This document shows, one piece after another, positions 9,618 through 19,788 of a stretch of DNA of 64,000 nucleotides. Within the stretch, counting starts at the first letter, position 1. The number at the start of each line of letters is the position of its first letter. The DNA lies in assembly GCA_018648265.1 (NCBI GenBank), contig JABGRN010000019.1, positions 1 to 64,000 of the forward strand, written 5' to 3'. The stretch is from Prolixibacteraceae bacterium (GTDB taxonomy: Bacteria; Bacteroidota; Bacteroidia; Bacteroidales; Prolixibacteraceae). The translations under genes were made by a program, and so were the position numbers. A model generated the notes under the pieces. That model did no database searches. It was not told the DNA's origin and was given only the letters and a program-made list of their open reading frames with translations.

Positions 9618-11183
9618 ATGAAAAAAATACTTAATATATTTAAACTACTTGTACTAAGCACCATACTTTTAGTCGGGTGTGTGGACCATTTAGATGTGGA
9701 CACGTACAATAACATTACCGGAGCCAGTTTTTGGAAAGTGCCCGGTGATGCTGTAGCCTATGCGAACGGCATACAGGCAAGACTTATGTCGACATTGGAT
9801 GGTAATGATAATTATGTTGGTATTACCGATGCCAGGACTGATGCGTTCAGACCAGGTGGTTTGGGACCACGGTTTACAGGGCACATCCAACTTCATACAC
9901 AAACTACGACTCTCGGAGGAGGAAACTGGAGTGGGTATTACAACTTACTTCACCATTGCAACTTATTGTTTGTTAAAATTGAAGAAATAGAATTTGATGA
10001 TGCTGCGGAAAAAGATGCAGCTCTTGCAGTAGCATATTTCACCAGGGCTTTTATCTATTTTGATTTGGTAAGAATTTATGGAGATGTACCTTTGGTATTG
10101 GAACCAACCCTTGGTAAGCCCGAACTGGAGAATTATTACGCGCGTACTTCCAAAGATGAAGTATTAGCACAAGTTAAAGCAGATGTTGATAAGGCTATTT
10201 CGTTGTTCCCTTCAGGTATTGCAGATAAAAATTTTATTAGTAAACCTGCAGCTTTAGCATTAAAAGCAGAAGTTTACATGTGGACAGCCAGAGCATATTC
10301 TACCTCTGCAGTTGTTGCCGATTTAGACGTTGCCATTGCATCTATTGATGCTATTCCTGGTGCAAGTGGCGGTAGTGTATCCTTTGTTACTTCAGATTGG
10401 AAGTCAATTTTTAAAAGGCAAGCAAATGACTGCCCTGAATATATTTGGGCAAATTATTTCGATTATTTAGTAGGTCCAAAAAACAATCTTCACGATGCTA
10501 TAACCCTTCGAATAGATAATGTTCCTATAGAAATGCAAGGTACTTTCCCTATTGCAGTTACCGATGAAGGACTTAACAGGATTGAAATTGGAAGTAATAT
10601 GAATACCATTTTCAGAAAGTATGAGACCATCGAAGCACATGATAATCCATTCGACAAAACCGATGATGCAGGACCTTTTTATGACAAAAGGGATTTAAGG
10701 TACATTAATTCAATGGTTGACACTAATGGAGATGGCTCCACAAATGTGTGCATTAAATTCCCCGGAATATTGGTTACTACGGATAACCGCAGGTATTGGG
10801 ACAATGACCTGCCAATCTATAGATGGACAGGAATGCTTTTATTAAAGGCAGAAGCATTACTTGCAAAAGGCCAAACAAGTGCTGTTGTTGACATCTTAAA
10901 CATGACCAGAACCAGAGCCGGATTAGCAAATTATTCAGGCGCAACTGATTTTAATACGCTGGAAAATGAACTTCTGGACGAAGTTGCAAGGGAAATGCTT
11001 GCAGAAAATCAAAGATGGTGGGGTTTAATCAGAGCTCATAAAGTAGGTCAAAATGTGCCAAGGTTTATGGCAAACAGAGGCGATGATTCTACCGATGCAA
11101 ATATTTGGAATTTTTACTACTGGCCAATTGCTGAAAGTGTGAAAATTAAAAATGACAAACTTGTTCAATCACCTGGATATTAA
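9618..11183 (+). CDS. susD: SusD/RagB-family surface glycan-binding lipoprotein
   Basis: This 521-residue lid protein pairs with SusC and captures glycan at the cell surface. A lipoprotein signal ends at Cys21 (LSTILLVGC). The N-terminal region with the TPR-like helical core (AVAYFTRAFIYFDLVRIYGDVP) and the C-terminal NMTRTRAGL and REMLAENQRWWGLIR segments are hallmarks of RagB/SusD. The C-terminus near YYWPIAESVKIKN is typical of the family. It sits in one transcription unit with susC and the small lipoprotein at 11199. Confidence 0.97.
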   Translation: MKKILNIFKLLVLSTILLVGCVDHLDVDTYNNITGASFWKVPGDAVAYANGIQARLMSTLDGNDNYVGITDARTDAFRPGGLGPRFTGHIQLHTQTTTLGGGNWSGYYNLLHHCNLLFVKIEEIEFDDAAEKDAALAVAYFTRAFIYFDLVRIYGDVPLVLEPTLGKPELENYYARTSKDEVLAQVKADVDKAISLFPSGIADKNFISKPAALALKAEVYMWTARAYSTSAVVADLDVAIASIDAIPGASGGSVSFVTSDWKSIFKRQANDCPEYIWANYFDYLVGPKNNLHDAITLRIDNVPIEMQGTFPIAVTDEGLNRIEIGSNMNTIFRKYETIEAHDNPFDKTDDAGPFYDKRDLRYINSMVDTNGDGSTNVCIKFPGILVTTDNRRYWDNDLPIYRWTGMLLLKAEALLAKGQTSAVVDILNMTRTRAGLANYSGATDFNTLENELLDEVAREMLAENQRWWGLIRAHKVGQNVPRFMANRGDDSTDANIWNFYYWPIAESVKIKNDKLVQSPGY

Positions 11184-11198
11184 TAAATTTAAAATAAA

Positions 11199-11609
11199 AT
11201 GATTATGAGAAAGATTATAATAGCTATATTTTCGGTGTTTATTTTATCATTTGTTGCTTGTGATAAAGACTATGTAACCGAAGAAATTGCTTCAAATAGT
11301 GATGCAAGAATAATCCGTGTATCTATAGATGTTCGGGATGTAGAATATGACGCACAAAGGACTTTTTATAACCATGATGCCAAAGAAGTAATAGTGCAGG
11401 TTCTTCCAGGTAAGGATTGGACAACTTTTAAAGTATTTGTATCTCCAGTTCTTTTTGCAACCATGAGTCCTTTTGCAGGAATCACAGAAGATTGGTCTTC
11501 CGGCTCAAAGACTTATACCATAAAGTCAGGAGACGGTTCAACTTCCAATACTTATACAGTAAAAATTGTAGAAGTTACCGCTTTTGGGAATAACCACCCA
11601 TGGGGATAA
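11199..11609 (+). CDS. Small lipoprotein in the SusE/F position
   Basis: This 136-residue protein has a lipoprotein signal ending at Cys21 (FILSFVAC). The mature part is a predicted beta-rich domain with KTYTIKSGDGSTSNTYTVKI near the end. This resembles the immunoglobulin-like domains of small surface lipoproteins encoded after susD, such as the DUF5018-like group. It follows susD by 15 bases and is followed by a terminator, so it closes the susCD operon. It probably contributes to surface glycan binding, by position only. The start could be the ATG at 11199 or the one at 11205. Confidence 0.7.
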   Translation: MIMRKIIIAIFSVFILSFVACDKDYVTEEIASNSDARIIRVSIDVRDVEYDAQRTFYNHDAKEVIVQVLPGKDWTTFKVFVSPVLFATMSPFAGITEDWSSGSKTYTIKSGDGSTSNTYTVKIVEVTAFGNNHPWG

Positions 11610-11642
11610 TATTCTACGGTTAAAGTGATATACATTAGTTTA

Positions 11643-11674
11643 AAACAGGAGATTACGAAAGTTCTCTCCTGTTT
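11643..11674 (+). terminator. Terminator-like hairpin after the susCD operon
   Basis: A 10-bp inverted repeat (AAACAGGAGA and TCTCCTGTTT) with a 12-base loop lies 34 bases after the last operon gene. A -7-like TAACTTTG overlaps its 3' edge (11674-11681) and could start the next unit, but no -33 element is evident. Confidence 0.6.
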
Positions 11675-11846
11675 AACTTTGTAGTACTAAGATAAAATTT
11701 ATTGACATAGGGAATGAGGATACTTTTAATCCTATTTCGTATTTTACAGAATAATTACAAGGGGCAATAATGCTTCCAAAAACCAACTAATTCATAAAAT
11801 TCGAAATTTTATTCATATATTATAAGTTTAATATAAACAGTATAAT

Positions 11847-12362
11847 ATGAAAAACTTCGCACTACTATTTGCATTTATTTTATTATTAATGTCGTGCTCA
11901 CAAAACAAAACTGCATTTATTGATGTGGGAATTATAATGAAAGAGTATGAAGGATTAAAAGCTTTGGATAAAGAAATAAAAGATGAACAAGATAAATTAA
12001 GGAAAGAGATAGAAAGCTTAATTGAGCCATACCAGGTAAAAGTAGATGCATATTATATAAACATTGGAAAAATGTCGGCTGCTAACAAGACTGCAACTGA
12101 ACAGGCTCTACAACAAGAACAGAAAGCAATTGAAGCTCAACAGGAAAAATTCATACAACAGTTTGAAAAACTAAGGCTGGATGGTCTTGAAATTATAAAT
12201 AAAGAGATAGCCGAATTCGTTGAGGGTTATGCGAAATCAAAAGGACTTAATATGGTTTTTGCAACTGCTGGTACCGAAACGGTAATTTATGGAGATGATA
12301 AACTGGATATTACCCAGGAGGTGTTGACTGAATTAAACAGGTTATTTGAAGAAGAAAGATAA
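11847..12362 (+). CDS. OmpH/Skp-family lipoprotein
   Basis: This 171-residue protein has a lipoprotein signal ending at Cys17 (ILLLMSC). It then has the OmpH pattern: a short strand (TAFIDVGIIMKEYEGLKAL), a long lysine/glutamate/glutamine-rich coiled coil (about residues 45-120) and a C-terminal strand-forming segment (GLNMVFATAGTETVIYG). Skp/OmpH proteins are periplasmic holdase chaperones for outer membrane proteins. A lipid anchor is unusual for classic Skp but occurs in Bacteroidota paralogues. Its place just before giant beta-propeller surface proteins suggests, without proof, a role in their folding or secretion. Confidence 0.8.
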   Translation: MKNFALLFAFILLLMSCSQNKTAFIDVGIIMKEYEGLKALDKEIKDEQDKLRKEIESLIEPYQVKVDAYYINIGKMSAANKTATEQALQQEQKAIEAQQEKFIQQFEKLRLDGLEIINKEIAEFVEGYAKSKGLNMVFATAGTETVIYGDDKLDITQEVLTELNRLFEEER

Positions 12363-12493
12363 TATTGCAGTTCTTTTCCAATTTACAGTTTTTGAATGTA
12401 TGCATCTTAAGGTACCATACTCCAGGTGCACATAACGTTTTTGATAATAACTGGCATCTTCTTTCATGTTATTCACATCAAAAAATAGTAGCT

Positions 12494-15400
12494 ATGGGTA
12501 CATCTAAATATATAATTCTATTGTTGTTTATTTTGAATTTGTCGTGTTCAAATAATAACAACAAACCTACTCCATCCAATGAGAAAAAGGAAAAAGAGTA
12601 TTTCCTTAATCTCATTGATCCCCGGAATACCAACCTTTATTTTACCAATAAGGTATTAGAAACCGAAGAACAAAACTACGTGACCTATGAATCAATGTAC
12701 AATGGAAGTGGAGTTGCAATTGGAGACATTAATAATGATGGGCTACCTGATATTTTTCTTGGGGGAAATTCGGTTTTTGATAAATTATACCTGAATAAAG
12801 GGGATTTAAAATTTGAAGATATCAGTAAAAATTCTGGTATCAGTGGAATTCATACCGGTTGGACCACAGGAATAAACATGGTAGATATCAATTCTGATGG
12901 TTTTCTGGATATATATGTTTGCAGGGGTGGTCCATTAAAAAATGAGTCTGATAGGAAGAATAAGTTATTTATTAATAACGGCGACCTGACTTTTAAAGAA
13001 TCCGCGAAAGAATATGGCCTTGACAATACCTCCCACTCTATTCAAACCGCTTTTTTCGATTACGACCTGGATGGTGATTTAGATATGTATTTAATGAATC
13101 AGCCACCCCCAAGTCATCACCTGAAGGAAATTAGGTATAAAAAGTTGCGTGCCGATATTCAAAGCGGCAAGCTAAAGACAGATAATTTTTATGAAAATAT
13201 AGGAAACAAATTTGTAGAAAAATCAGCAAAAGCAGGATTGACAAATTTTGGATACCGACTGGGAATTGCCGTTGGAGATATAAATCAGGATGGTTATCCG
13301 GATTTATATATTTGTGGCGATTATGATGATCCCGACCTTTTATATATAAATAATGGAAATAAAAGTTTCACAAACACCATATACGATCAAATAGGCCATA
13401 TTTCTTTAAGTAGCATGGGAACTGAAATGTCGGATATCAACAACGATGGTTTATTGGATATTTTCGTGGTTGAAATGGCAATGGACGATCATATCCGATC
13501 CAAAGTGGAGATGCTACCCATGAATACATCAAGATTTCGTGGCCTGGTAAAATATGGGTTTCATTACCAATACATGCAAAATACGTTGCAATTAAACAAT
13601 GGCAATGGCACTTTTAGCGAAATAGGACAACTTGCCGGAATAGCAAAATCGGACTGGAGCTGGGCACCTCTGTCTTTCGATATTGATAATGATGGAATGA
13701 AAGATTTGTTCATTTCAAATGGCGTTAAACGTCAGTTTATGTTTGGGGATTTTACAGAGTCAATGCAAAAAAAATCAAAGGAATTAAACAGGGATTTAAA
13801 TATTTCTGAAATTAACGAATTATCCATAACAGGAGTAACTCCCAATAATGTCTACCAATATTTAGGTAACTATAAATATAAAAAGAGTTCAGCCCTTTGG
13901 ATGGATGAATTTAATTTTAACTCAAACGGCATAGCGTATGGCGACCTCGATAATGATGGAGATTTGGACCTTGTCACCAACAATATGGATGATAATGTTT
14001 CATTATATGAAAGTAAATCGGCAAATGGTTTAGGTGGCAATTACATAAAATTCAACTTAACTGGTCCGGAAAAAAACAGGTTTGCAATCGGATCTAAAAT
14101 AAAAATTAAAAAGGGAAGTGAAACTCTTTATCAGGAACTACACAACGCAAAGGGATATTTATCGTCCGTGGACCATTCTTTAATTTTTGGATTAGGAGAA
14201 ATGGACACTGTTCCGAAAACCGAAATTATTTGGCCCGATGGAAAATCAACTTTTATTGAGAATCTTCCAGCCAACAATATGTATTCTTTTAGTTACGATG
14301 AAGTAATCAAAACTAAAAATTCAGACAACGTTACAGTTGAGCCTTCTTTCAGGCAAATAACTTCCAATGAAATTGGGATTACCTACCAACACACAGAAAA
14401 TTCGTTTGACGATTTTGAAAATCAGATTCTTTTGCCCTATAGCCAATCTCATAATGGTCCGTTTATTTCAAAGGCTGATGCAAATAACGATGGGCTGGAA
14501 GATTTTTTTGTTGGCGGAGCTGCAAATCAAAGTGGTGAACTTTATATCCAAAATTCTTCAGGGAAATTCAACAAACAAAACGGGCCTTGGAGTAATGATA
14601 ATTTTTATGAAGACCTGGAATCCTTGTTTTTTGATTTTGATAATGATGGTGACCAGGATTTATATGTGGTTAGTGGCGGCAGTGAATTCCCGGCCGGCAA
14701 CGAAATGTTTCAGGACAGATTGTATGCTAATGATGGGAAAGGCTATTTTAGTAAAACAACAAATGCATTGCCTCCCATTTTTACAAGCGGGCAAAGTGTA
14801 AAAGTTAATGATATTGATAAAGATGGTGATCTGGATATTTTTATTGGTGGAAGAATTGTTCCCGATAAATATCCATATAGCCCTAATTCACATATATTGC
14901 TAAATGAAGAAGGGAAATTTATAGATGTTACCAGCAAGAATGCTCCTGATTTAGAGCAAATTGGAATGGTTACAGACGCAATTTTTATGGATTACGACCA
15001 GGATGGGGATGATGATTTAATAACTGTTGGAGAATGGACTTCCATTCAATTCCTGGAAAATAAAAATGGGGTATTCGAAAAGATTTCTGTTTCGGGTCTG
15101 GAAAATTCTGTAGGACTTTGGTTTAGCATTGCAGCCAATGATTTTGATAATGATGGAGACTTGGATTTATTCGCCGGAAATTTAGGATTAAATTCTAAAT
15201 ATCACGTAGGCAATGGAAAATCCTTTCATATTTATTGCGATGATTTTGACCAATCGGGAACTTTTGATGTTGTACTTTCCAATTCATACAAAAACGAACT
15301 TGTCCCCGTAAGAGGCCGTGAATGCTCTTCTCAACAAATGCCTTTTATCGTTGAAAAATTTCCTAGTTTTCAATCTTTTGCAGAAGCTAGTCTTATTGAT

Positions 15401-15811
15401 ATATATGGCAAGGAAGAATTAGATAGTGCACTTCATTACGAAGCTGACTTATTGGAAAGTGTATTTATAGAGAATCAAGGTAATGGTAAATTTGAAATTA
15501 AAAAATTGCCAATTGAAGCTCAATTTTCTCCAATTCAAGACTTTGAATTTTTAGATATTGATAAAGATGGGGTAAATGAAATCTTATCAGTTGGCAACAT
15601 TTATAATACAGAGGTTGAAACCTCCAGATTAGATGCGTCCTATGGATGCGTCCTTAAATACGGGGAAGATAAATTTTCTATCATAAACTCAAAATTATCC
15701 GGGCTTAGCAGCAAGGGTGATGCCAGAGATATTTGTGTAATAAAAAAAGGAAATAATCTGCTATTATTGGTAGCCCGTAACAATGAGGCACTAAATATTT
15801 TTGAATTATAA
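12494..15811 (+). CDS. VCBS/FG-GAP repeat and ASPIC/UnbV domain surface lipoprotein
   Basis: This 1105-residue protein is predicted to be exported and lipid-anchored. The chosen start is the ATG at 12494, which gives a signal ending LFILNLSC; the 43 in-frame codons upstream lack coding character. It carries at least twelve calcium-loop repeats of the DxNxDGxxD type (DINNDGLPDIFLGG, DFDNDGDLDLFAGN, DIDKDGDLDIFIGG), which build integrin-like beta-propellers. Between two repeat blocks lies an ASPIC/UnbV-type domain around IIWPDGKSTFIENLP. Such CRTAC1-like proteins commonly accompany SusCD genes in Bacteroidota, and their biochemical role is not settled. It runs in the same direction as the OmpH-like gene, 131 bases away, and is followed at 1-base spacing by a broken relative. 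Confidence 0.88.
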   Translation: MGTSKYIILLLFILNLSCSNNNNKPTPSNEKKEKEYFLNLIDPRNTNLYFTNKVLETEEQNYVTYESMYNGSGVAIGDINNDGLPDIFLGGNSVFDKLYLNKGDLKFEDISKNSGISGIHTGWTTGINMVDINSDGFLDIYVCRGGPLKNESDRKNKLFINNGDLTFKESAKEYGLDNTSHSIQTAFFDYDLDGDLDMYLMNQPPPSHHLKEIRYKKLRADIQSGKLKTDNFYENIGNKFVEKSAKAGLTNFGYRLGIAVGDINQDGYPDLYICGDYDDPDLLYINNGNKSFTNTIYDQIGHISLSSMGTEMSDINNDGLLDIFVVEMAMDDHIRSKVEMLPMNTSRFRGLVKYGFHYQYMQNTLQLNNGNGTFSEIGQLAGIAKSDWSWAPLSFDIDNDGMKDLFISNGVKRQFMFGDFTESMQKKSKELNRDLNISEINELSITGVTPNNVYQYLGNYKYKKSSALWMDEFNFNSNGIAYGDLDNDGDLDLVTNNMDDNVSLYESKSANGLGGNYIKFNLTGPEKNRFAIGSKIKIKKGSETLYQELHNAKGYLSSVDHSLIFGLGEMDTVPKTEIIWPDGKSTFIENLPANNMYSFSYDEVIKTKNSDNVTVEPSFRQITSNEIGITYQHTENSFDDFENQILLPYSQSHNGPFISKADANNDGLEDFFVGGAANQSGELYIQNSSGKFNKQNGPWSNDNFYEDLESLFFDFDNDGDQDLYVVSGGSEFPAGNEMFQDRLYANDGKGYFSKTTNALPPIFTSGQSVKVNDIDKDGDLDIFIGGRIVPDKYPYSPNSHILLNEEGKFIDVTSKNAPDLEQIGMVTDAIFMDYDQDGDDDLITVGEWTSIQFLENKNGVFEKISVSGLENSVGLWFSIAANDFDNDGDLDLFAGNLGLNSKYHVGNGKSFHIYCDDFDQSGTFDVVLSNSYKNELVPVRGRECSSQQMPFIVEKFPSFQSFAEASLIDIYGKEELDSALHYEADLLESVFIENQGNGKFEIKKLPIEAQFSPIQDFEFLDIDKDGVNEILSVGNIYNTEVETSRLDASYGCVLKYGEDKFSIINSKLSGLSSKGDARDICVIKKGNNLLLLVARNNEALNIFEL

Positions 15812-15812
15812 G

Positions 15813-16093
15813 ATGAATAATATGAAAAAGGAGTTAATATATTTCTGTTCCTGGTTTTTATGCATGTTATTTCCTGTTATTCTGAATGCACATGAATATA
15901 AAGCTACTTTTACAGATGTAGCCCAACAAGCCGGGTTGATTTCCGGTATACATTTGGTGATTATACCTATGAGAATATTCAGGAAAGTAAGGGTTCCGAG
16001 ATAACAGTATTGGACTTCAACGGTGACCATCACCTTGATTTATATATCCTGAATGGGACTTACATTAAAGGCATATATGATATTGAAGGATAA
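15813..16093 (+). pseudogene. Frameshifted and truncated UnbV/VCBS-type gene
   Basis: The first frame starts at the ATG at 15813 (or 15822), with a signal peptide (MKKELIYFCSWFLCMLFPV) and the typical opening of a CRTAC1-like protein (FTDVAQQAGL). At about 15951-15957 the homologous reading moves into another frame that continues with GDYTYENIQESKGSEITVLD and a calcium-loop-like DFNGDHHLDLYILNGTY. It stops at 16091-16093. A single missing T in the TTT run near 15953 would explain the shift. Even after correction the protein would be only about 93 residues, against hundreds for intact relatives, so it is also truncated. It is a remnant between two intact paralogues, probably left by recombination. 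Confidence 0.75.
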
Positions 16094-16165
16094 GTGTTTA
16101 AAGGTACTCACAAAGTTTTTATAATAAATTTATAAAAAGATCTATAACATTTTTAGATTACTGCT

Positions 16166-19100
16166 ATGAAAATTACACATGCTTTTTTATTATTGGGACT
16201 CTATTCCTTCCTTCTAATTAGTTGCGGAAATATTCAAAATAAAAGCAAGCAAAAAGCATTGGATATGATAACAATCAGAACCCTTGGTCTTGCATATCTT
16301 GAAGAGAACAAACTGGAAGAGGCAGAAGCAGAGTTTCTTAAGCTTATCGATATTGCACCAAAAGAAAAACTTGGTTATGCTAATTTAGGACTAGTTTACT
16401 TGAGAATGGGTAAATATCAGGAAGCAGAAGAACGGATTAGAAAAGCTATTAGAATTGAGCCTAAAGATCCAGATATCAGGTTAATTTTGGCTAAAGTGCA
16501 TCAAATGAACAGTGATAGGGAAAGTTCTATTTCAGAACTTAAAGAATCACTTCGAATTTCCCCGGGGCATATAAAAACATTGTATAATCTTTCTGAGCTT
16601 TATTCAACAGAATCAGATGAAGAATCGCAAAAACAGGGGGAAGAGTACACTGTGAAAGTTGTTGAAAATGCACCTGATAATATAGTGCCACGCCTTAATT
16701 TAATCGAAATTCTGATTCGAAAGGGTAATTCTGATCAGGCATTGGAGCAGATAGAAGAAATAAGCAAACTATTTCCTGAATTTCCGAAAGAAGCAATTGA
16801 GTATTACGACAATACACTCAGAGCTCTGCAATTATCAGACAATGATAAGGCAATTACCTCATTCAGAATATTTCATAATTATTTAAAGGTTACGTCTCCT
16901 TATCAGTCTGGCATTCTCGAATTGAAGGGACCAGGAGGCTCCCTGATCGGATTCCCCGTGATTACTTTTGATCAACAAACTTCCTCTCAATTTAATGAAT
17001 GGGAGTCGGTTCTTGATGCCATCAAATTTACTGATATTACTACCTCTTCAGGTTTGGATATAATTCCTTCATCAAAAACTGGAGAAAATGTTGCACATGT
17101 TACCGTATGCGACTATGACGGAGATGGAGATATGGATATTTATGCGGGTAGTTTTGATTCTCAATCCGCAACTTATGAACATTTTTTATTCAGAAATGAT
17201 ATGGGGAAATTTGTGGATGTTTCAAATGAAGCCGGTATTCGACATTCAGGGATTGAATCCTCTGCTATTTTTGCTGATTATGATAACGATGGATATATTG
17301 ACCTGTATATTTCAAAAGAGGGATTAAATATCTTATATAAAAATGCAGGTGACGGTACTTTTAGTAATGTTACCAATGATGCAAAACTTGATATCGAAAC
17401 GGAAGGTATTATGTCTTTGTTTTTTGATTTAGACCACGATGGAGACCTGGATTTATTTGAAGCTACTTCTTCGTCAAATGTGCTTTTTCGGAATAATTCG
17501 GATGGATCATTTTTGGAGAAAACTGAGAAAATGAACTTAGATGGAGGAAATTCCTTAACAAGAGATGCAGCATTTGGCGATTTTGATAATGATGGTGATA
17601 TTGACCTTTTTATTGTTAATGAAAATTCAAGCAACATTTTTTATTCAAATCAGAGACAAGGGGTTTTTAAGGATAAAACCAGTGAGTTTAATTTGAAGCC
17701 GGGAGGCTCAAGTGCAGTAACCGTTGGTGACTATGATAATGATGGATTTTTAGACATTTTTGTCACTTCATTTAATGGTGGAGGTCATATTTTATACAAT
17801 AATCAAGGTAACGGTAAATTTGAAAAAGCTGATAAATCAGAAGAAATTTTCCTTATTCTTCAAAACTTGAAAGGGTATGACACCTCATTTTTAGATTTCG
17901 ATAATGATGGATTCCTTGATCTTTTTGTAGTTGGAGAATCAACAAAAAAAGAGGGTAAGGGGGTATTTTTATTTCATAACGAAGGAGATGGGAATTTTAA
18001 TGATGTTTCAGATTTATTACCGCAAGATTTAAAATCAGGAAAGCAAATTGCAATTCTTGATTATAATGAGGATGGTGATGAAGATATTGTTGTTGCGGGA
18101 TTGAATGGTGGGGTTCGTTTGTTGCGGAATGATGGTGGAAACATAAATCATTTCGTTAATATGAAATTGGTGGGATTGCGTACAGGCAGTGCAAAAAATA
18201 ACTTTTTTGGTATTGGTGCAAAAGTAGAAATCAGGGCAGGAGACTTGTATCAAACAAAAGTTGTAAACGAACCCAATATTCATTTTGGAATTGGTTTCCG
18301 CGAAAAGGCTGACGTGATACGCATTACATGGACAAATGGAGTCCCACAAAATATATTTTTCCCCGTTTCCGATCAGGACCTCATTGAGAAACAAATACTA
18401 AAAGGATCATGCCCATTTTTATATACATGGAATGGGGAAGAATATGTCTTTGTAAAAGATATAATGTGGAGGAGCGCTCTCGGAATGCCGCTTGGTATTA
18501 TGGGAGGCACCACAACCTATGGTTTCGCTGATGCATCAGATGATTATATTAAAATACCAGGTGAAAATCTGAAAGAAAAAAACGGATTCTACTCCATTCA
18601 AATAACATCGGAATTATGGGAAACCATTTATTTTGATAAAGTCAGATTAATGGCCGTTGACCATCCTGATTCAATAGAAGTTTTTGTTGATGAAGAATTT
18701 TCACCTCCTCCTTTCCCCGAATATAAAATTTACACTGTTAACGGTAAACAGGTTCCTGTTTCAGCAGTTGACCATAATGGAACAGACATACTTCCTCTGA
18801 TTTTGGAAAAAGATGATAAGTATATCGCCAATTTTCAGTTGGAAAAATATCAGGGCATAACTGAAATGAAAGACCTGATTCTGGATTTTGGGAAGGTAAA
18901 TCCGTTAGAAGACTTTTATCTGTTTCTAACAGGTTGGATCTTCCCCACAGATGCTAGTATAAATGTTGCACTTTCACAATCGTCTTCCATAAATGTTGCT
19001 TCGCCTTCAATAGAAGTAATCAATAAAAATGGCCATTGGGAAACTGTTGTTGATCGGTTTGGATTCCCCATGGGAAAAGATAAAACAGTAATAGTCAACT

Positions 19101-19711
19101 TAACAGGTAAGTTTCTTTCCGACGACCATCGCATTCGTATTCGTACAAATATGGAATTGTACTGGAATCAAATCTTCTATTCACCGTGTAATTCCACAGC
19201 TCCCATTAAATCAACCGAAATGAAACCTGTTTATGCTGATATCCATTACAGAGGATTTTCCCGTAGTTTCAGAAAAGGAGGAAGGTATGGACCTCATTGG
19301 TTCGATTATTCAGATGTTTCGAAGGAGCCTAAATGGATCGACCTTGAGGGAGATTATACCCGATATGGAGATGTACTGCCTCTTCTTACTGAAGCTGATG
19401 ATAAATACATTATCTCCAATGCAGGTGATGAAACATCTATTAAATTTGATGCAAATACATTGTCGGATTTGCCAAAAGGTTGGAAAAGGGATTTTATGAT
19501 CCAAAGTGTAGGTTGGGTAAAAGATGGGGACCTTAATACTGCATCGGGTAAAACAGTATTACCTCTTCCTTTTCACGGAATGGTCAACTATCCTCCAGGA
19601 ATTAAAGATCCTTATCCGTCAGACTCTGCACATCATATTTATTATCATAATTATAACACAAGAAAGGTTACAACAGAAAAACATTTAAGCGTAATTAAGG
19701 ACATTAATTAG
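16166..19711 (+). CDS. TPR, VCBS and ASPIC/UnbV domain lipoprotein with a large C-terminal module
   Basis: This 1181-residue predicted lipoprotein has its lipobox at LLISC. Residues about 35-230 are tetratricopeptide repeats (LGLAYLEENKLEEAEAEF, ANLGLVYLRMGKYQEAEE). Residues about 300-670 are integrin-like VCBS repeats (DYDGDGDMDIYAG, DFDNDGDIDLFIVN). An ASPIC/UnbV domain follows (FFGIGAKVEIRAGDLYQ and VIRITWTNGVPQN). The last 430 residues form a separate module beginning CPFLYTWNGEEYVFVKDI. It also occurs in other TPR-VCBS proteins as I recall, but I know no function for it. It is the last gene of the 11847-19711 group and is followed by about 790 bases without an intact gene. It probably has a protein or glycan interaction role at the cell surface. 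Confidence 0.88.
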   Translation: MKITHAFLLLGLYSFLLISCGNIQNKSKQKALDMITIRTLGLAYLEENKLEEAEAEFLKLIDIAPKEKLGYANLGLVYLRMGKYQEAEERIRKAIRIEPKDPDIRLILAKVHQMNSDRESSISELKESLRISPGHIKTLYNLSELYSTESDEESQKQGEEYTVKVVENAPDNIVPRLNLIEILIRKGNSDQALEQIEEISKLFPEFPKEAIEYYDNTLRALQLSDNDKAITSFRIFHNYLKVTSPYQSGILELKGPGGSLIGFPVITFDQQTSSQFNEWESVLDAIKFTDITTSSGLDIIPSSKTGENVAHVTVCDYDGDGDMDIYAGSFDSQSATYEHFLFRNDMGKFVDVSNEAGIRHSGIESSAIFADYDNDGYIDLYISKEGLNILYKNAGDGTFSNVTNDAKLDIETEGIMSLFFDLDHDGDLDLFEATSSSNVLFRNNSDGSFLEKTEKMNLDGGNSLTRDAAFGDFDNDGDIDLFIVNENSSNIFYSNQRQGVFKDKTSEFNLKPGGSSAVTVGDYDNDGFLDIFVTSFNGGGHILYNNQGNGKFEKADKSEEIFLILQNLKGYDTSFLDFDNDGFLDLFVVGESTKKEGKGVFLFHNEGDGNFNDVSDLLPQDLKSGKQIAILDYNEDGDEDIVVAGLNGGVRLLRNDGGNINHFVNMKLVGLRTGSAKNNFFGIGAKVEIRAGDLYQTKVVNEPNIHFGIGFREKADVIRITWTNGVPQNIFFPVSDQDLIEKQILKGSCPFLYTWNGEEYVFVKDIMWRSALGMPLGIMGGTTTYGFADASDDYIKIPGENLKEKNGFYSIQITSELWETIYFDKVRLMAVDHPDSIEVFVDEEFSPPPFPEYKIYTVNGKQVPVSAVDHNGTDILPLILEKDDKYIANFQLEKYQGITEMKDLILDFGKVNPLEDFYLFLTGWIFPTDASINVALSQSSSINVASPSIEVINKNGHWETVVDRFGFPMGKDKTVIVNLTGKFLSDDHRIRIRTNMELYWNQIFYSPCNSTAPIKSTEMKPVYADIHYRGFSRSFRKGGRYGPHWFDYSDVSKEPKWIDLEGDYTRYGDVLPLLTEADDKYIISNAGDETSIKFDANTLSDLPKGWKRDFMIQSVGWVKDGDLNTASGKTVLPLPFHGMVNYPPGIKDPYPSDSAHHIYYHNYNTRKVTTEKHLSVIKDIN

Positions 19712-19788
19712 GGATGTGGAAGATTTGAGATATTTTACCACCTGAGTTTCTTTGTTACGATATAGTAAATTACAATAAATTTTACTAT

